Source: Chitinophagaceae bacterium (GTDB lineage Bacteria > Bacteroidota > Bacteroidia > Chitinophagales > Chitinophagaceae). From it: DNA of 64,000 bases. The translations under genes were made by a program, and so were the position numbers. Below are positions 63,601 through 64,000 of the stretch, in pieces. Each line of letters opens with the position of its first letter. The first letter of the stretch is position 1. The stretch spans positions 159,009-223,008 of the forward strand of contig JAEUVD010000033.1 in the NCBI GenBank assembly GCA_016787065.1, read 5' to 3'. The notes beneath the pieces are model-generated. The model did not search any database and had not been told where the DNA came from. It worked only from the letters and a program-made list of their open reading frames with translations.

Positions 63601-64000
63601 TATGTACAACTTTTCCAAATTTGTCGAGTTTTGTTGAAGTTAATCCATTTAATATTAATTTGTAAGAAGCCAATTTATTTAGAGTAATCAAGACGATAGA
63701 GCAACGCATGCTATGAGTAATTAGAAAATCTGAATTAATTGAGTATTGTTATCAAAAGATTAAGGGATGGTAATCAAAGAATTAGAGTAAAGAAGACAGA
63801 AAACTTATGATTTTAATAACTCCAATGTGGTATTAAAGTTTTCAAAATTATTATTAATAGTGAAGGCTTCCCTTTTTTAGTACAATTCAAAAGTAGAATT
63901 TCTTATTCATAATTATTAGATTTATTTAATTCCTTGTGGGCATAGTGCAGCGTAGGCGTAGCCGAAGCGGAACGGAGCCCACAAGGAACAATTTCATTTT
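63601..64000 (+). other. AT-rich flank of the recombinase remnant
   Basis: No gene was recognised. A 41-codon minus-strand frame (63584-63709) is in frame with the recombinase remnant but shows no clear relation to it. The last 70 bases hold a structured repeat (63930-63988). Confidence 0.4.
63930..63988. repeat. Palindromic element with GC-rich centre
   Basis: A 12-bp perfect inverted repeat, TTCCTTGTGGGC / GCCCACAAGGAA, encloses 35 bases of GC-rich sequence (GCAGCGTAGGCGTAGCCGAA...) that stands out from the AT-rich surroundings. It looks like a dispersed REP- or MITE-like element; only one copy was seen in this window. Confidence 0.65.

Noticed and set aside
63584..63709. 41-codon frame upstream of the recombinase remnant, with a THSMR stretch resembling the HxxR of tyrosine recombinases
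   Set aside because: The rest does not show the other catalytic residues, and the match is too short to support an assignment.

Overview
The window looks like a chromosomal segment of an uncultured, AT-rich Bacteroidota bacterium of the gliding/type IX secretion (T9SS) kind. The evidence is the start of gldF at the left edge, six large secreted proteins ending in T9SS type A or type B sorting domains, two DUF3667 proteins, a choice-of-anchor L domain, SprB-like repeats, and many copies of the Bacteroidota -7 promoter motif TAnnTTTG just upstream of genes. Most genes are ordinary housekeeping genes in short, tightly packed operons.

Layout, left to right. 1-7.4 kb: gldF fragment, a T9SS type B adhesin-like protein, an oxidoreductase overlapping recQ, then a DUF1573 protein and tatC. 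7.4-14 kb: a six-PKD T9SS protein, gltX divergent from an M28 peptidase-polysaccharide deacetylase pair, and a dicarboxylate/glutamate symporter. 14-21.7 kb is the accessory part: a free-standing HNH/NUMOD4-type endonuclease, 1.3 kb of repeat-rich non-coding DNA, a 1460-residue beta-helix T9SS protein, and another 1.2 kb of repeat-containing DNA. A dispersed ~99-bp repeat occurs on both sides of the giant gene. 21.7-26.3 kb: the operon lspA-M23 peptidase-bcp-small HExxH protein-apaG, then a lipoprotein followed by folB, which has no ATG/GTG/TTG start. 26.3-32.4 kb: a SprB-like T9SS protein, a thiolase, and the operon E2 acyltransferase-pterin dehydratase-EVE protein. 32.5-51.4 kb: mazG overlapping a 1225-residue multi-membrane histidine kinase, an RlmK-type methyltransferase, a sialidase-like T9SS protein, eno-lipoprotein-SGNH hydrolase, two tandem DUF3667 genes, an RsmI-like methylase, an EI24 protein, a TIGR02757 protein, dxs-mnmE and DUF486. 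51.5-55.4 kb: a three-gene cassette of a small GrpE-like protein, a long divergent Hsp70 and a membrane-tethered unknown protein. 55.6-62.7 kb: an SdrD-B T9SS protein, nth, a TPR protein and a long-chain acyl-CoA ligase. 62.7-64 kb: heptamer repeats, tRNA-Arg(CCT), and a decayed serine recombinase reading into the tRNA, probably the edge of an integrated element.

How the genes fit together: much of the window serves the cell envelope. There is Sec/Tat/lipoprotein processing (tatC, lspA), peptidoglycan or polysaccharide hydrolysis (M23, deacetylase), gliding/T9SS machinery (gldF) and T9SS cargo. The less explained parts are the Hsp70 cassette, the non-canonical folB start, the repeat-flanked giant protein and the tRNA-associated recombinase remnant. 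Nothing here is clearly a new defence or mobile system. The Hsp70 cassette and the repeat-flanked 14-21.7 kb region are the best candidates for closer work.
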